A DNA stretch of 12,596 nt from Streptomyces roseochromogenus subsp. oscitans DS 12.976 (GCF_000497445.1 NZ_CM002285.1:7981456-7994051), one strand, 5' to 3'; shown: positions 1 through 7,350, counted from the stretch's first letter. Numbers and translations: made by a program. The notes: generated from the sequence alone by a model not told the origin.

Positions 1-1
1 C

Positions 2-277
2 AGCTTCGCGCCGCTGCAGCGCGCCCTGCTGCGCACCGCGCTCGACGCGGTACGCGTCGGCGGGATCGTCGGCTACGCGACCTGCTCGCCGCATCTCGCC
101 GAGACCCGCGCGGTCGTCACCGACATCCTCAAGCAGCGCCCGGAGACGGAGCTGATCGACGCCCGCCCGCTGCTGCCGGGCGTCCCGGCGCTCGGCGAGG
201 GTCCGGACGTACAGCTGTGGCCGCATCTGCACGGCACGGATGCGATGTACCTGGCGCTCATCCGGCGGACTGGCTGA
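2..277 (+). CDS. rsmB: 16S rRNA (cytosine-5)-methyltransferase RsmB/Sun, C-terminal part (5' end outside window)
   Basis: Partial gene: 91 codons before TGA at 275-277, entering from the left edge in frame 2. The product would be the SAM-dependent enzyme that makes m5C in 16S rRNA (C967 in E. coli numbering). The visible part is the end of the Rossmann methyltransferase domain. It holds the family motif YATCSPHLAET, whose TC cysteine (codon 83-85) corresponds to the catalytic nucleophile of RsmB/NOP-type enzymes, and it ends with the usual short tail (WPHLHGTDAMYLALI). The N-terminal NusB-like RNA-binding domain and the SAM motifs lie outside the window, so completeness cannot be judged. It is followed 130 nt later by rpe, an order often seen in Streptomyces, which supports the call. 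Another RsmB/RsmF-family member is possible but less likely. Confidence 0.88.
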   Translation, partial: SFAPLQRALLRTALDAVRVGGIVGYATCSPHLAETRAVVTDILKQRPETELIDARPLLPGVPALGEGPDVQLWPHLHGTDAMYLALIRRTG

Positions 278-298
278 AATGCCGCCAGGGGCAGCCAA

Positions 299-348
299 CT
301 CAGGGGCGCGGGGAACTGCGCGAGCAGCCCTCGACGGCCCGCAGACGA
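299..348 (+). repeat. Dispersed intergenic repeat, copy 1
   Basis: The core GGGGCGCGGGGAACTGC is the centre of a 21-nt exact match (299-319) to a second copy at 7294-7314. The following 30 nt (GCGAGCAGCCCT, then CGGCCCGCAGACGA) resemble the short element I know as very common between Streptomyces genes. It fills most of the gap between rsmB and rpe. This copy lacks the left arm that lets copy 2 fold into a long hairpin. It has no coding potential. Recognition of the wider family is from memory; the internal match is direct. Confidence 0.7.
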
Positions 349-407
349 AGCACAACCTGTAAGGACCGCCGTCACAGCCAAGCGCAGCGGCATGGCAGTC
401 TTGTCGC

Positions 408-1094
408 ATGGCCGTGCAGATCAACCCCAGCATCCTGTCCGCCGACTTCGCCCGCCTCGCGGAGGAGGCCAAGGCGGTCCAAGGCGCCGACTGGCTCCAT
501 GTCGACGTCATGGACAACCATTTCGTTCCGAACCTCACGCTCGGCGTGCCGGTCGTGGAGTCCCTGGCCCGTGCGACGGACACCCCGCTGGACTGCCACC
601 TGATGATCGAGGACCCCGACCGCTGGGCGCCGCAGTACGTCGAGGCGGGCGCCTCCTCCGTCACCTTCCACGTGGAGGCGGCCGCCGCGCCCGTCCGGCT
701 CGCCCGGGAGATCCGCGCGAAGGGCGCCCGCGCCTCCATGGCGCTCAAGCCTGCGACGCCGATCGAGCCGTTCGAGGACCTGCTTCCGGAACTCGACATG
801 CTGCTGATCATGACGGTCGAGCCCGGCTTCGGCGGCCAGGCGTTCCTCGACATCATGCTGCCGAAGATCCGCCGCACCCGTGAGCTGATCGGCAAGCACG
901 GCCTGCAGCTGTGGCTCCAGGTGGACGGCGGTGTCTCGGCCTCGACGATCGAGCGGTGCGCGGACGCGGGAGCGGACGTGTTCGTGGCCGGCTCGGCCGT
1001 GTACGGGGCGCAGGACCCTGCGGAGGCGGTGCGTGCCCTGCGCGCACAGGCGGAGGCCGCGACCGCCAAGGCATCCTGGGCATGCGACCACTGA
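408..1094 (+). CDS. rpe: Ribulose-phosphate 3-epimerase
   Basis: 228-aa TIM-barrel enzyme that interconverts D-ribulose 5-phosphate and D-xylulose 5-phosphate in the cytoplasmic pentose phosphate pathway. Family hallmarks appear in order: SILSADF (residues 8-14), HVDVMD with metal/catalytic H31 and D33, HLMI with H64, VEPGFGGQ (137-144, phosphate loop), DGGV with catalytic D173, and the phosphate-binding GSAVYG near 197. Length matches the family (about 220-230 aa) and every key residue is present. ATG 408 is chosen because it begins exactly at the conserved N-terminus. No good Shine-Dalgarno precedes it, so the message may be leaderless or weakly initiated; an out-of-frame GTG at 413 is not used. 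It lies 130 nt downstream of rsmB on the same strand. Confidence 0.96.
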   Translation: MAVQINPSILSADFARLAEEAKAVQGADWLHVDVMDNHFVPNLTLGVPVVESLARATDTPLDCHLMIEDPDRWAPQYVEAGASSVTFHVEAAAAPVRLAREIRAKGARASMALKPATPIEPFEDLLPELDMLLIMTVEPGFGGQAFLDIMLPKIRRTRELIGKHGLQLWLQVDGGVSASTIERCADAGADVFVAGSAVYGAQDPAEAVRALRAQAEAATAKASWACDH

Positions 1095-1105
1095 GCCACG
1101 GCTAC

Positions 1106-1125
1106 GTGAACGGTTAAGTGAACGG
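1106..1125 (+). promoter_or_regulatory. Direct repeat GTGAACGG x2 upstream of the SorC regulator
   Basis: Two exact GTGAACGG copies (1106-1113 and 1118-1125) are spaced 12 bp start to start in the 114-nt gap between rpe and the regulator. SorC-family proteins often bind near their own promoters, so an autoregulatory site is possible. No clear -10/-35 pair is visible. Low confidence. Confidence 0.25.
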
Positions 1126-1196
1126 CCCCTATCAGGGCAGATCCGTAGCGCCGAATCTGCAAGGATGAACGGCGAATCCAGAGTGTGAACAGCAGT

Positions 1197-1202
1197 GAGG
1201 AG
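1197..1202 (+). promoter_or_regulatory. Shine-Dalgarno GAGGAG deciding the SorC regulator start
   Basis: GAGGAG ends 6 nt before GTG 1209, an ideal spacing. The upstream in-frame GTG at 1185 has no purine-rich site at a usable distance, so translation most likely begins at 1209. If 1185 is used, 8 residues (MNSSEEIA) are added. Confidence 0.65.
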
Positions 1203-1208
1203 ATCGCC

Positions 1209-2228
1209 GTGTCGGGTATGTCGGCGGGCCGGTCAGCCATGCGGATGGGACCCGCTGAGCTGGTGCAGGCGGCGGCCATGGCCCGCCGCTTCTACCTCGA
1301 GGGCAAGTCCAAGATCCAGATCGCGGAGGAGTTCGGCGTCAGCCGCTTCAAGGTGGCCCGGGTCCTGGAGACGGCTCTCGAACGGGATCTCGTACGCATC
1401 GAGATCCGTGTCCCGGCCGAGCTGGACGCCGAGCGCTCGGACGCGCTCCGCGCCCGGTACGGCCTGCGGCACGCCGTAGTGGTCGAGTCCCCGGCCGAGG
1501 CCGAGGAGACCCCCGACCCCGAGAACCTCGGCGAGGTCGCCGCCGACCTGCTCGGCGAGCTCGTCAACGAGGGGGACGTGCTGGGGCTGGCCTGGGGCCG
1601 GTCCACCATCCACATGGCGGCGGCGCTCGACCGGCTGCCGCCGTGCACGGTCGTGCAGCTGACGGGTGTGTACGACGCCGGTACCTCGGAGCGCGGCTCG
1701 GTCGAGGCGGTGCGCCGCGCCGCCCAGGTGTCGGGCGGCGACGCCCATCCGATCTATGCGCCGATGCTGCTGCCGGACGCGGCCACCGCGGCGGCGCTGC
1801 GCAACCAGACCGGGATCGCCCGGGCCTTCGAGTACTTCGACAAGGTCACGGTCGCCTGTGTCTCCATCGGCTCCTGGGAGCCGGGCATCTCGACGGTGCA
1901 CGACATGCTCAGCGACGAGGAACGGGCGCACTACGCCTCGCTCGGCGTGGCCGCCGAGATGGCGGCGCATCTCTTCGACGCCGAGGGGCGCCGGATCGGG
2001 CGGGACCTGGGGGAGCGGTGCATCACGGTCAAGGCCGACCAGCTGCGCCGTGTCCCGGAAGTCGTGGCGATCGCAGGCGGGCAGCGCAAGGCGTCCGCGA
2101 TCGACGCGGTACTGCGCTCCGGCCTGGTCACCAGCCTGGTCACGGACACCTCGGCCGCGGACTACCTGATGACAGCCGGTCCCACCCCGAAACCGGCCCT
2201 GAGCCGAGCGGACCCGGACGGCATCTGA
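1209..2228 (+). CDS. SorC/DeoR-family sugar-binding transcriptional regulator
   Basis: 339-aa cytoplasmic repressor/activator of the SorC type. An N-terminal helix-turn-helix lies at residues 33-54 (KSKIQIAEEFGVSRFKVARVL). It is followed by the large SorC sugar-phosphate-sensing domain (about 65-330), with GLAWGRS, the ACVSIGSWEPGIST segment, and the terminal IAGGQRKASAIDAVL and LVTDTSAAD motifs typical of the family. Length fits the usual 310-350 aa. The start at 1209 rests on the GAGGAG site; GTG 1185 is the alternative. No sugar-catabolic operon is attached. The nearest metabolic gene is rpe, 114 nt upstream on the same strand, so control of pentose-phosphate metabolism is conceivable but only a guess. 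The effector and targets are unknown. Confidence 0.9.
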   Translation: MSGMSAGRSAMRMGPAELVQAAAMARRFYLEGKSKIQIAEEFGVSRFKVARVLETALERDLVRIEIRVPAELDAERSDALRARYGLRHAVVVESPAEAEETPDPENLGEVAADLLGELVNEGDVLGLAWGRSTIHMAAALDRLPPCTVVQLTGVYDAGTSERGSVEAVRRAAQVSGGDAHPIYAPMLLPDAATAAALRNQTGIARAFEYFDKVTVACVSIGSWEPGISTVHDMLSDEERAHYASLGVAAEMAAHLFDAEGRRIGRDLGERCITVKADQLRRVPEVVAIAGGQRKASAIDAVLRSGLVTSLVTDTSAADYLMTAGPTPKPALSRADPDGI

Positions 2229-2260
2229 GGGGCCTCGCGGCGGGGTCGTGGGGCGCGTCT

Positions 2261-2274
2261 CACGGTGCGCCGTG
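2261..2274 (+). terminator. Small hairpin after the SorC regulator, weak terminator candidate
   Basis: CACGG (2261-2265), a TGCG loop and CCGTG (2270-2274) form a 5-bp stem 33 nt after the stop codon. There is no U-tract. It is short, so it may not terminate well. Confidence 0.3.
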
Positions 2275-2290
2275 GCGGCCGTGATCAGCG

Positions 2291-2413
2291 GAGGCGGGCC
2301 GGGCGAGGGGTGAGGTGAGTCGAGGGGGGCTTGCGAAGGGCGCGGTGAGCCGAGGCGGGCCGGGGCAAGGGGTGCGGCGAGCCGAGGCCTGTCCGGGCGG
2401 GCTGTGACGAGCC
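2291..2413 (+). repeat. Degenerate ~31-bp tandem repeat, four units
   Basis: Four head-to-tail units, 2291-2321, 2322-2351, 2352-2383 and 2384-2413, are 31, 30, 32 and 30 nt long. Each begins GAGG and ends near GAGTC/GAGCC. Units 1 and 3 share GAGGCGGGCCGGG and a GGGGTG block; unit 4 is the most diverged. The + strand is markedly G-rich here. The array occupies nearly the whole gap between the SorC regulator and the RNase gene and contains the rejected upstream GTG 2404. Confidence 0.6.
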
Positions 2414-2427
2414 GGGTCGCGGCAGGG

Positions 2428-2456
2428 CGTGGCAGCATCGTCGGCATGCTGCCACG
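2428..2456 (+). promoter_or_regulatory. Perfect 11-bp inverted repeat spanning the RNase start codon
   Basis: CGTGGCAGCAT (2428-2438) is the exact reverse complement of ATGCTGCCACG (2446-2456), with a 7-nt loop between. The first three bases of the right arm are the presumed ATG start. As RNA this would hide the start codon in a stem; as DNA it could be an operator. No ordinary Shine-Dalgarno is visible. Confidence 0.55.
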
Positions 2457-2937
2457 GTTGGTCCCCCATGTGCCGAGACGGTCCCTCACACCGTCCCCCA
2501 CCCCCGCACGGTCCCTGAAGCTGCCCCGTGCGCTCGTCGGGTTGCTGGTTGTCGTCGTTGCCGTACTTCTCGCGGGATGTTCGTCCGGGGCCGGGTCCGG
2601 AGCCAGCGGTGGGGCCAGCCCGGGCGGTGCGCGTGTGTCCGTGCCGGCGTGGGCCCATGGGATGGGCACGGTCAGGGAGGACCAGCTCCCGGCCGAGGCC
2701 CAAAGGACGCTTGGCCTCATCGACAAGGGCGGGCCCTTCCCGTACGCCAAGGACGGGGTCGTCTTCGGGAACTTCGAGGGCCGGCTGCCCAGGCATCAGC
2801 GCGGCTACTACCACGAGTACACGGTCAGGACACCCGGCTCGCGCGATCGCGGGGCCCGGCGCATCGTCACCGGGCAGGGCGGGGAGATCTACTACACCGG
2901 TGATCACTACAACACGTTCCGGGCGGTGCTGAGATGA
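2446..2937 (+). CDS. Lipoprotein guanyl-specific ribonuclease (RNase Sa/barnase family)
   Basis: 163-aa predicted secreted lipoprotein. A long basic N-region (1-28) and hydrophobic segment (29-43) end in the lipobox LAGC with C45, then a Gly/Ser-rich linker and a compact RNase domain (about 72-163). The domain closely follows RNase Sa: LPAEAQRTLGLID, GGPFPY, DGVVF, GYYHEYTV with catalytic E124, RRIV with R139, and YYTGDHYNTF with catalytic H154. All catalytic residues are present, so it should cut RNA after guanosine outside the membrane. RNase Sa's two disulfide cysteines are absent. ATG 2446 is preferred to GTG 2404, which lies in the tandem repeat; GTG 2470 is a further option. The 4-nt ATGA overlap with a barstar-like gene confirms the family. 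The start is uncertain; the function is not. Confidence 0.9.
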   Translation: MLPRLVPHVPRRSLTPSPTPARSLKLPRALVGLLVVVVAVLLAGCSSGAGSGASGGASPGGARVSVPAWAHGMGTVREDQLPAEAQRTLGLIDKGGPFPYAKDGVVFGNFEGRLPRHQRGYYHEYTVRTPGSRDRGARRIVTGQGGEIYYTGDHYNTFRAVLR

Positions 2938-3305
2938 GTGAAGAGCCGACGAGGCCGGCAGACGCGGCAGATCTCGCAGGGCGGCATGTCGTCGCCCTGG
3001 ACCTCGACGGCGTCAGCGACAAGGCCGGGCTGATGGACCGCGCCGCGCGGGCGCTGGCGCTGCCCGACTGGTTCGGTCGTAACTGGGACGCGCTGGTCGA
3101 CTCCCTCTCCGACCACACCGTATGGCCCGAGGGGGCCGTCGAGCAGGGGATGCTCATCGTCGTCCAGGGCTGGCAGCCGTACGCCGAGGCGAACCCGGGC
3201 GAGTGGCGGACGGCTCAGGACGTGTTCGCCGAGGCGGTGGACCGGACGCCCGCGCTGGCCGTCGTACTGGCCCTGGGTCATTCGCGCCTTGGAGGATCCT
3301 CCTAG
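2934..3305 (+). CDS. Barstar-family ribonuclease inhibitor
   Basis: 123-aa cytoplasmic protein expected to bind and neutralise the upstream RNase before export. Residues 41-60 (LALPDWFGRNWDALVDSLSD) align with barstar's interface helix LALPEYYGENLDALWDCL. D52 and D56 match barstar D35 and D39, N50 matches N33, and E100 in VFAEA matches E76. Barstar W38 is Val55 here. It has about 20 extra N-terminal residues and a short Gly/Ser tail compared with the 89-aa barstar. Its ATG overlaps the RNase stop codon (ATGA), so translation is probably coupled, as expected for toxin and immunity made together. That the RNase is a lipoprotein and this protein has no signal peptide fits inhibitor inside, enzyme outside. 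Confidence 0.92.
   Translation: MSEEPTRPADAADLAGRHVVALDLDGVSDKAGLMDRAARALALPDWFGRNWDALVDSLSDHTVWPEGAVEQGMLIVVQGWQPYAEANPGEWRTAQDVFAEAVDRTPALAVVLALGHSRLGGSS
3291..3302. other. 12-bp perfect palindrome at the end of the barstar gene
   Basis: GGAGGATCCTCC encodes the last codons (Gly-Gly-Ser-Ser) just before the stop at 3303-3305. As RNA it could pair only between molecules or with a tiny loop. It may simply be chance. Confidence 0.3.
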
Positions 3306-3344
3306 GTGATCGGCGCTCACCCTGGATGTTCCGTCGGGGCGTGA

Positions 3345-4880
<1,536 letters not shown>

Positions 4881-4901
4881 CCGGCGAAACGTCGTCCTGA
4901 A

Positions 4902-4940
4902 CGGCCCCTGTTCCTCCCCGGTCGGGAGGGACGGGGGCCG
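4902..4940 (+). terminator. Strong intrinsic-type terminator hairpin after guaB1
   Basis: A 17-bp uninterrupted stem (4902-4918 with 4924-4940, two G-T wobbles) closes a 5-nt loop, 21 nt after the guaB1 stop. There is no poly-U tract, as is usual for Streptomyces terminators. Confidence 0.85.
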
Positions 4941-4948
4941 CTGGCGTA

Positions 4949-4976
4949 TCCGGACGTCTGCTTTCAGACATCCGGA
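4949..4976 (+). terminator. Second hairpin behind the guaB1 terminator
   Basis: TCCGGA-C-GTCTG (4949-4960) pairs with CAGAC-A-TCCGGA (4965-4976) around a CTTT loop: 11 of 12 positions pair, with one C/A mismatch. It directly follows the first hairpin and probably reinforces termination. A GGAGGCCTCC palindrome overlaps its end (4974-4983). Confidence 0.6.
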
Positions 4977-5053
4977 GGCCTCCCTCTCACTTATCTGGAC
5001 AAAGGTGGCGGTGAGGTCGCCGTGCAACGGTCGACAGCCCGTGCGCAACGATT

Positions 5054-5082
5054 TGTCATTCCGGTCGGATGAACGCAATGAT
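5054..5082 (+). promoter_or_regulatory. Candidate vegetative promoter for the amino-acid permease operon
   Basis: TTGTCA (5054-5059; one mismatch to TTGACA), a 17-nt spacer and AATGAT (5077-5082; one mismatch to TATGAT) fit a HrdB-type promoter. The -10 overlaps the palindrome ATGATCAT (5078-5085), a possible operator. A start near 5089 gives a leader of about 160 nt. Confidence 0.42.
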
Positions 5083-5095
5083 CATCCGGGGACGC

Positions 5096-5247
5096 GCAAG
5101 GTTGCTGCATTACGCCCGTGAAGGCCTGGCTCATAGGGTGCTCGTCTGTACGTGGCGTGGCGGGGACCCCGCTCGGTGGGTTCCTGCCCTCGCAGGGCTG
5201 CCGCCGGTCCCCGTCCGCAATGACCGGCAGGATTAAGGAGCCAGCGA
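5096..5247 (+). promoter_or_regulatory. Structured 5' leader upstream of the permease
   Basis: This stretch holds no convincing gene. It contains GCAA-GG-TTGC (5096-5105), an inverted repeat of the sort Lrp/AsnC proteins can bind. A stem follows, CGGGGACC (5161-5168) pairing with GGTCCCCG (5206-5213), which encloses the small hairpin GCCCT-CGC-AGGGC (5186-5198). The ribosome site AAGGAG (5235-5240) lies 22 nt beyond the stem. I cannot match it to a known riboswitch class. A short GTG-led frame from 5118 is possible but unsupported. Confidence 0.4.
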
Positions 5248-6735
5248 GTGCTCGATCAAGGCGCACCCCCGCACGACCGCACAGCGACCGCCCCCGTGCC
5301 CCCGGGCGTCGCCGCGCGCCTCATGCGGCGCAAGCCCGTGGAACGCCTGGTCGCGGAGGGCGGCCAGGGCGAGGGAGGCTCGCTGCGGCGCTCCCTCGGG
5401 CTGTGGCAGCTGACCATGATCAGCATCGGTGCCACGCTCGGCACCGGCATCTTCGTCGTCCTCGGCCAGGCCGTCCCCAAGGCGGGCCCGGCCGTCACCC
5501 TGTCCTTCGTGATCGCCGGTCTCACCGCGCTGTTCTCGGCCCTGTCCTACGCCGAGCTGGCGGGCACCATCCCGGTCTCCGGCTCCTCGTACTCGTACGC
5601 ATACGCAACGATGGGCGAGCTGATCGCCTGGGTCTGCGGCTGGTGTCTGCTGCTGGAGTACGGCGTCTCGGTGGCCGCCGTGGCCGTCGGCTGGGGCGAG
5701 TACCTCAACGAGCTGCTGGACGGCACGATAGGCGTGACCATCCCGACCGCCCTGGCGGCTCCGCCCGGCGACGGGGGCATCTTCAACCTGCCCGCCCTGA
5801 TCGTCGTGATCCTCGCGATGGTGTTCCTGCTCGGCGGCGCCAAGGAGTCCGCGCGGGCCAACACCATCATGGTGTGCGTGAAGATCGCCGCGCTGATCCT
5901 GTTCTGCGCGATCGGCTTCATGGGCTTCAAGTCCGGCAACTACGCGAACTTCATGCCGCTCGGCATGGCGGGCGTCAGCGGCGCCGGCGCCACGCTGTTC
6001 TTCTCGTACATCGGCTTCGACGCCGCCTCCACCGCCGGTGAGGAGGCCAAGGACGCCCAGCGCGACCTGCCCCGCGCGATCATGCTGTCCCTGGTCATCG
6101 TGACCGCCCTGTACGTACTGGTCGCGGCTGTCGCCGTCGGTGCCAAGCCGTGGCGCAGCTTCGGCGACTCCGAGGCCACGCTCGCCCAGATCATGAAGGA
6201 CGTCACCGGGCAGAGCTTCTGGGGCACCCTGCTGGCCTTCTGTGCCGTCATCGCCATCGCGAGCGTCGTTCTGACCGTGCTCTACGGACAGACTCGCATC
6301 CTGTTCGCGATGTCCCGCGACGGCCTGGTGCCCAAGATCTTCGCCAAGGTCCACCCCAAGACCGGCGCGCCCCGCGCCAACACGGTGATCGTCTCCCTGT
6401 TCTGCGGTGTCCTCGCCGCCGCGATCCCGCTGGGCCAGCTGGCGGACGCCACCAGCATCGGCACGCTGTTCGCCTTCGCGCTGGTCAACGTCGCGGTCGT
6501 GGTGCTGCGCCGGACGCGCCCGCACATGAACCGCACCTTCCGCGTTCCGCTGTCGCCGGTGCTGCCCGCGCTGGGCTTCGCCTTCTGCATCTGGATGATG
6601 GGCAGCCTGTCGACCGTCACGTGGATCGTGTTCGGTGTCTGGATGGCCGTCGGGCTCGTGTTCTACTTCGTATACGGCTACCGCCGTTCCCGTCTCGCGA
6701 CCGGTGCGGAACTCGCGGCGACGGCAGAGAAGTGA
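5248..6735 (+). CDS. APC-superfamily amino-acid permease (cationic amino-acid transporter type)
   Basis: 495-aa integral membrane transporter with about 12 predicted membrane segments, likely importing or exchanging amino acids across the cytoplasmic membrane with proton or Na+ coupling. The N-terminus carries the CAT-like RRKPVE element (27-32) before the first helix. The unwound-helix motif GATLGTGIF (61-69) is the APC substrate/ion site. GAKESARANT, SYIGFDAASTAGEEAKDAQR and YGQTRILFAMSRDGLVPK are all characteristic of the CAT group (YfnA/ApcT-like). GTG 5248 is fixed by AAGGAG with 7-nt spacing. It is followed 27 nt later by an Lrp-type regulator in the same direction, so the two are probably co-transcribed. 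The exact substrate (lysine/arginine or broad neutral) cannot be read from the sequence. Confidence 0.92.
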   Translation: MLDQGAPPHDRTATAPVPPGVAARLMRRKPVERLVAEGGQGEGGSLRRSLGLWQLTMISIGATLGTGIFVVLGQAVPKAGPAVTLSFVIAGLTALFSALSYAELAGTIPVSGSSYSYAYATMGELIAWVCGWCLLLEYGVSVAAVAVGWGEYLNELLDGTIGVTIPTALAAPPGDGGIFNLPALIVVILAMVFLLGGAKESARANTIMVCVKIAALILFCAIGFMGFKSGNYANFMPLGMAGVSGAGATLFFSYIGFDAASTAGEEAKDAQRDLPRAIMLSLVIVTALYVLVAAVAVGAKPWRSFGDSEATLAQIMKDVTGQSFWGTLLAFCAVIAIASVVLTVLYGQTRILFAMSRDGLVPKIFAKVHPKTGAPRANTVIVSLFCGVLAAAIPLGQLADATSIGTLFAFALVNVAVVVLRRTRPHMNRTFRVPLSPVLPALGFAFCIWMMGSLSTVTWIVFGVWMAVGLVFYFVYGYRRSRLATGAELAATAEK

Positions 6736-6762
6736 CCGAACCGAAGAAGTGAACCACCCCCT

Positions 6763-7215
6763 GTGCTGAACGATCTCGACGAACGCATCGTGCACGCCCT
6801 CGCCGAGGACGCCCGCCGCTCCTACGCGGACATCGGGCAGCTGGTCGGACTGTCCGCGCCCGCCGTGAAGCGGCGCGTGGACAGGCTGCGCGCCACCGGA
6901 GCGATCACCGGATTCACCGTCCGGGTGGACCCGGCGGCGCTCGGCTGGGAGACCGAGGGGTACATCGAGATCTACTGCCGGCGCAACACTTCGCCGGAGA
7001 CCATCCAGCGGGGGCTGGAGCGCTATCAGGAGGTCGTGGCCGCGTCGACCGTCACCGGCGACGCGGACGCGATCGCGCAGGTCTTCGCGTCTGACATGCG
7101 GCACTTCGAGCGGGTGCTGGAGCGTATCGCCGGGGAGCCGTTTGTCGAGCGCACCAAGTCGGTGCTGGTGCTTTCGCCGTTGCTGCGGCGCTTCTCCTCC
7201 GGGGCGCCGGGGTAA
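6763..7215 (+). CDS. Lrp/AsnC-family transcriptional regulator
   Basis: 150-aa DNA-binding protein. The N-terminal AsnC-type helix-turn-helix (about residues 20-42, DIGQLVGLSAPAVKRRVDRL) is followed by a RAM ligand-binding domain (about 62-140) containing VTGDADAIAQVFASD, the position of amino-acid binding and oligomer contacts in Lrp proteins. Length is typical (about 150 aa). GTG 6763 is the first start after an in-frame stop at 6733-6735; the ribosome site is weak, so translation may be coupled to the permease that ends 27 nt earlier. The pairing suggests that it senses the transported amino acid and controls the permease operon, possibly through the palindromes at 5078-5085 and 5096-5105. 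It faces the GntR gene convergently. Confidence 0.93.
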   Translation: MLNDLDERIVHALAEDARRSYADIGQLVGLSAPAVKRRVDRLRATGAITGFTVRVDPAALGWETEGYIEIYCRRNTSPETIQRGLERYQEVVAASTVTGDADAIAQVFASDMRHFERVLERIAGEPFVERTKSVLVLSPLLRRFSSGAPG

Positions 7216-7230
7216 GGGCGGACTCCAGCC

Positions 7231-7350
7231 ACGCGGCGGAGCCGCATATCGATACAGCCTCGCGCCCCTTCAAGCATGCTCGACCGCGGCACCCTCAGGG
7301 GCGCGGGGAACTGCACGAGAAACCACGACGCACCCGTAACCCGGCAGACG
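7231..7350 (+). repeat. Dispersed intergenic repeat, copy 2 (long composite form)
   Basis: This fills the gap between the convergent Lrp and GntR genes. In order it holds GCGGC-GGA-GCCGC (7233-7245), the palindrome TATCGATA (7247-7254), a C-rich arm (7258-7269), a 27-nt spacer and a G-rich arm merging into the 21-nt core shared with copy 1 (7294-7314). It ends CCACGACGCACCC. I recognise the composite as a very common Streptomyces intergenic element. No coding potential. Confidence 0.7.
7258..7308. terminator. Long-loop hairpin between convergent genes, candidate bidirectional terminator
   Basis: CCTCGCGCCCCT (7258-7269) pairs with AGGGGCGCGGGG (7297-7308): 12 bp with one wobble and a 27-nt loop. 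It lies 43 nt after the Lrp stop and 60 nt after the GntR stop, so it could end both transcripts. It is part of the dispersed repeat. Confidence 0.5.

Noticed and set aside
278..407. Small gene between rsmB and rpe
   Set aside because: Open frames there are short or overlap rpe in the wrong frame, and most of the space is the dispersed repeat.
2291..2383. G-quadruplex in the tandem repeat
   Set aside because: Runs of three or more G occur, but the loops between some are 8-13 nt or more, so a canonical intramolecular quadruplex is not clear. Left as a check only.
2404..2445. Upstream GTG 2404 as start of the RNase gene
   Set aside because: It lies in the degenerate tandem repeat, has no ribosome site and would add 14 residues before an already long N-region. 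Not excluded completely.
5118..5247. Leader peptide or gene starting at GTG 5118
   Set aside because: The frame runs on as a shadow of the permease, has no ribosome site and no run of one amino acid that would suggest attenuation.
5118..5247. Known riboswitch (SAM-IV, glycine, ykkC or c-di-AMP type) in the permease leader
   Set aside because: The stems are real, but I do not see the conserved core sequences of those classes.
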